Of a DNA stretch of 64,000 bases, positions 63,137-64,000 are shown one piece after another. Each line of letters starts with the position of its first letter. The stretch's first letter is position 1. The position numbers were made by a program, and so were the translations under genes. The DNA is taken from assembly GCA_011526105.1 (NCBI GenBank), contig WYAZ01000184.1:1-64000 (forward strand). Direction: 5' to 3'. This DNA is from Deltaproteobacteria bacterium. Lineage in GTDB: Bacteria > Myxococcota > Kuafuiibacteriia > Kuafuiibacteriales > Kuafuiibacteriaceae. A model generated the notes under the pieces. It had not been told where the DNA came from, did not search any database, and saw nothing but the letters and a program-made list of their open reading frames with translations.

Positions 63137-64000
63137 GTGAGCGCGGACCGGGAGCCCGGTCGCCGTCGGGCGGCTCTCTCGCTTGCGGTCCTTCGCGGCC
63201 CAGATCGAGGCAAGATCCTTCGAACCAGCCGGGGGCGGGTGATCGTGGGCTCCGACCCCAGCGCGGACCTCGTGCTCACTGATCCCAAGGTTGCCCCCAG
63301 ACACCTCCGCATCGAGCTCGATGGCGCCGACTTCCGCTGGGAAGCCGGTCCCGAGCTTCGAGACGTGCGCGTCGACCGGAGCTGGATGCACCCGGAGTCC
63401 AAACTCTCCGGCGGAAAAGTCCAGCTCGGCGACAGCGAGCTGCTCGTCTTCGCGGGCGAGCTCACGGAGGGGGTCGTCAGCCACGAGCTCAGAAGCCCGA
63501 GCGGCATCGAAGCGCCAGACGCCGCGGCAGCGACCGACGTCGGGGATCGGCCGCCCGGTCTGGACGCTCTGCTCGATGTGCCCGGTTCGAGCCACGACGC
63601 ACAGACCATGGCCCTCGGGGCTTTGAACCTAGCCGGAATGGACGCCATCGCGCTCGCCGCCATCCCCACTCAGGCGAAGCCCAACACCCCGCAGCTCCTC
63701 TCTCAGCAGTCGACCCGCATCCTCGGGCGCGATCAGCTCGCGGACTCGAGTCGCACGCCGGCTCCACGTCCGATCACGCCGGAGATCATCCCGGTGATCG
63801 AGCCGGACGCGGCTTCTTCGGTGCGCGCCCGGAACGCGTGGGGAGACCGGCCTCCCTCTGCCGTCTCGGCCGAGGCCCCCACGCCTACAAAGAACGCTTG
63901 GGGAGACCAGCCCAAAGCCGACGAACGAGCGATGGTTCATGTCCCCGCCTCGCCCGCGAACGCTTGGGGAGACGCACCCAAGTCGAGTCGCGGTGCGATC
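63137..64000 (+). CDS. FHA-domain protein with NAWGD repeats (partial)
   Basis: At least 288 residues; it runs off the window. It starts at GTG 63137. An FHA domain lies at about 12-110: GKILRTSRGRVIVGSDPSAD and LVLTDPKVAPRHLRI, which in FHA proteins bind phosphothreonine peptides. After a proline/alanine-rich linker the motif NAWGDxP appears three times near the end (RNAWGDRP, KNAWGDQP, ANAWGDAP), probably short linear binding motifs. A plausible partner is a Ser/Thr kinase such as the one at 22365. It is divergent from the Wza-like gene by 74 bases. Confidence 0.88.
   Translation, partial: MSADREPGRRRAALSLAVLRGPDRGKILRTSRGRVIVGSDPSADLVLTDPKVAPRHLRIELDGADFRWEAGPELRDVRVDRSWMHPESKLSGGKVQLGDSELLVFAGELTEGVVSHELRSPSGIEAPDAAAATDVGDRPPGLDALLDVPGSSHDAQTMALGALNLAGMDAIALAAIPTQAKPNTPQLLSQQSTRILGRDQLADSSRTPAPRPITPEIIPVIEPDAASSVRARNAWGDRPPSAVSAEAPTPTKNAWGDQPKADERAMVHVPASPANAWGDAPKSSRGAI

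Overview
The window comes from a GC-rich bacterial chromosome, most likely a member of Myxococcota (Polyangia or Sandaracinaceae-like; this placement is inference). The signs are many secreted lipoproteins with Ala/Asp/Gly-rich linkers after the lipobox, an FHA protein, a myxobacterial-style Ser/Thr kinase with HRDVTPAN in its catalytic loop, a J-protein/Hsp70 pair, a PilZ/receiver protein, frequent GTG starts, and long spurious antisense ORFs caused by high GC3. No phage, IS element, CRISPR array or rRNA operon was seen. Most of the window is normal chromosome with ancestral housekeeping genes mixed with lineage-specific genes of unknown function.

Layout. 0-6 kb: lipoproteins with predicted beta-propellers around an unusual GNAT-methyltransferase fusion. 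6-12 kb: ahcY with a structured leader, a two-gene unknown operon, a NahK-like sugar kinase, a HIT protein and an EEP-family phosphatase. 12-19 kb: a short DnaK with a J-protein, another lipoprotein, and valS. 19-24 kb: greB, a divergent tubulin/FtsZ-superfamily GTPase with a HEAT-like tail, ruvX and a membrane Ser/Thr kinase. 24-31 kb: lipoproteins, DUF3228, msrA, a membrane ferritin-like protein, then a minus-strand series in which tRNA and protein genes alternate (zinc ribbon, tRNA-Met, hydrolase, tRNA-Leu, a SixA phosphatase that appears to start at CTG), and a PilZ-receiver protein. 31-38.5 kb: a secreted neutral ceramidase, two membrane proteins, and a large secreted protein with about twelve D-x-x-G-x-D-x-Y repeats. 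38.5-45 kb: small unknowns, a decayed SRPBCC fragment, an ICMT-like methyltransferase, tRNA-Leu(UAA), a histidine kinase, purF and an M74-like endopeptidase. 45-51 kb: an SMC-like protein without a P-loop, followed upstream by the classical rpsP-khpA-rimM-trmD-rplS operon, whose TrmD carries an extra C-terminal RNA-methyltransferase-like domain. 51-61 kb: a dipeptidase, ORFans, an FG-GAP protein, and a 1.24-kb-spaced segmental duplication that left one truncated and one amber-interrupted lipoprotein gene. 61-64 kb: lnt overlapping a Wza-like export lipoprotein, and an FHA-domain gene cut by the window edge.

How it fits together. About a dozen predicted lipoproteins occur here, and lnt, which completes lipoprotein acylation, lies in the same window. 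The strongest candidates for under-described biology are the FtsZ-like HEAT protein (20.1-21.8 kb), the SMC-like membrane protein (45.4-47.9 kb), the repeat-bearing secreted protein next to the ceramidase locus (31-38.5 kb), and the paralogous propeller lipoproteins, one of which is decaying after duplication.
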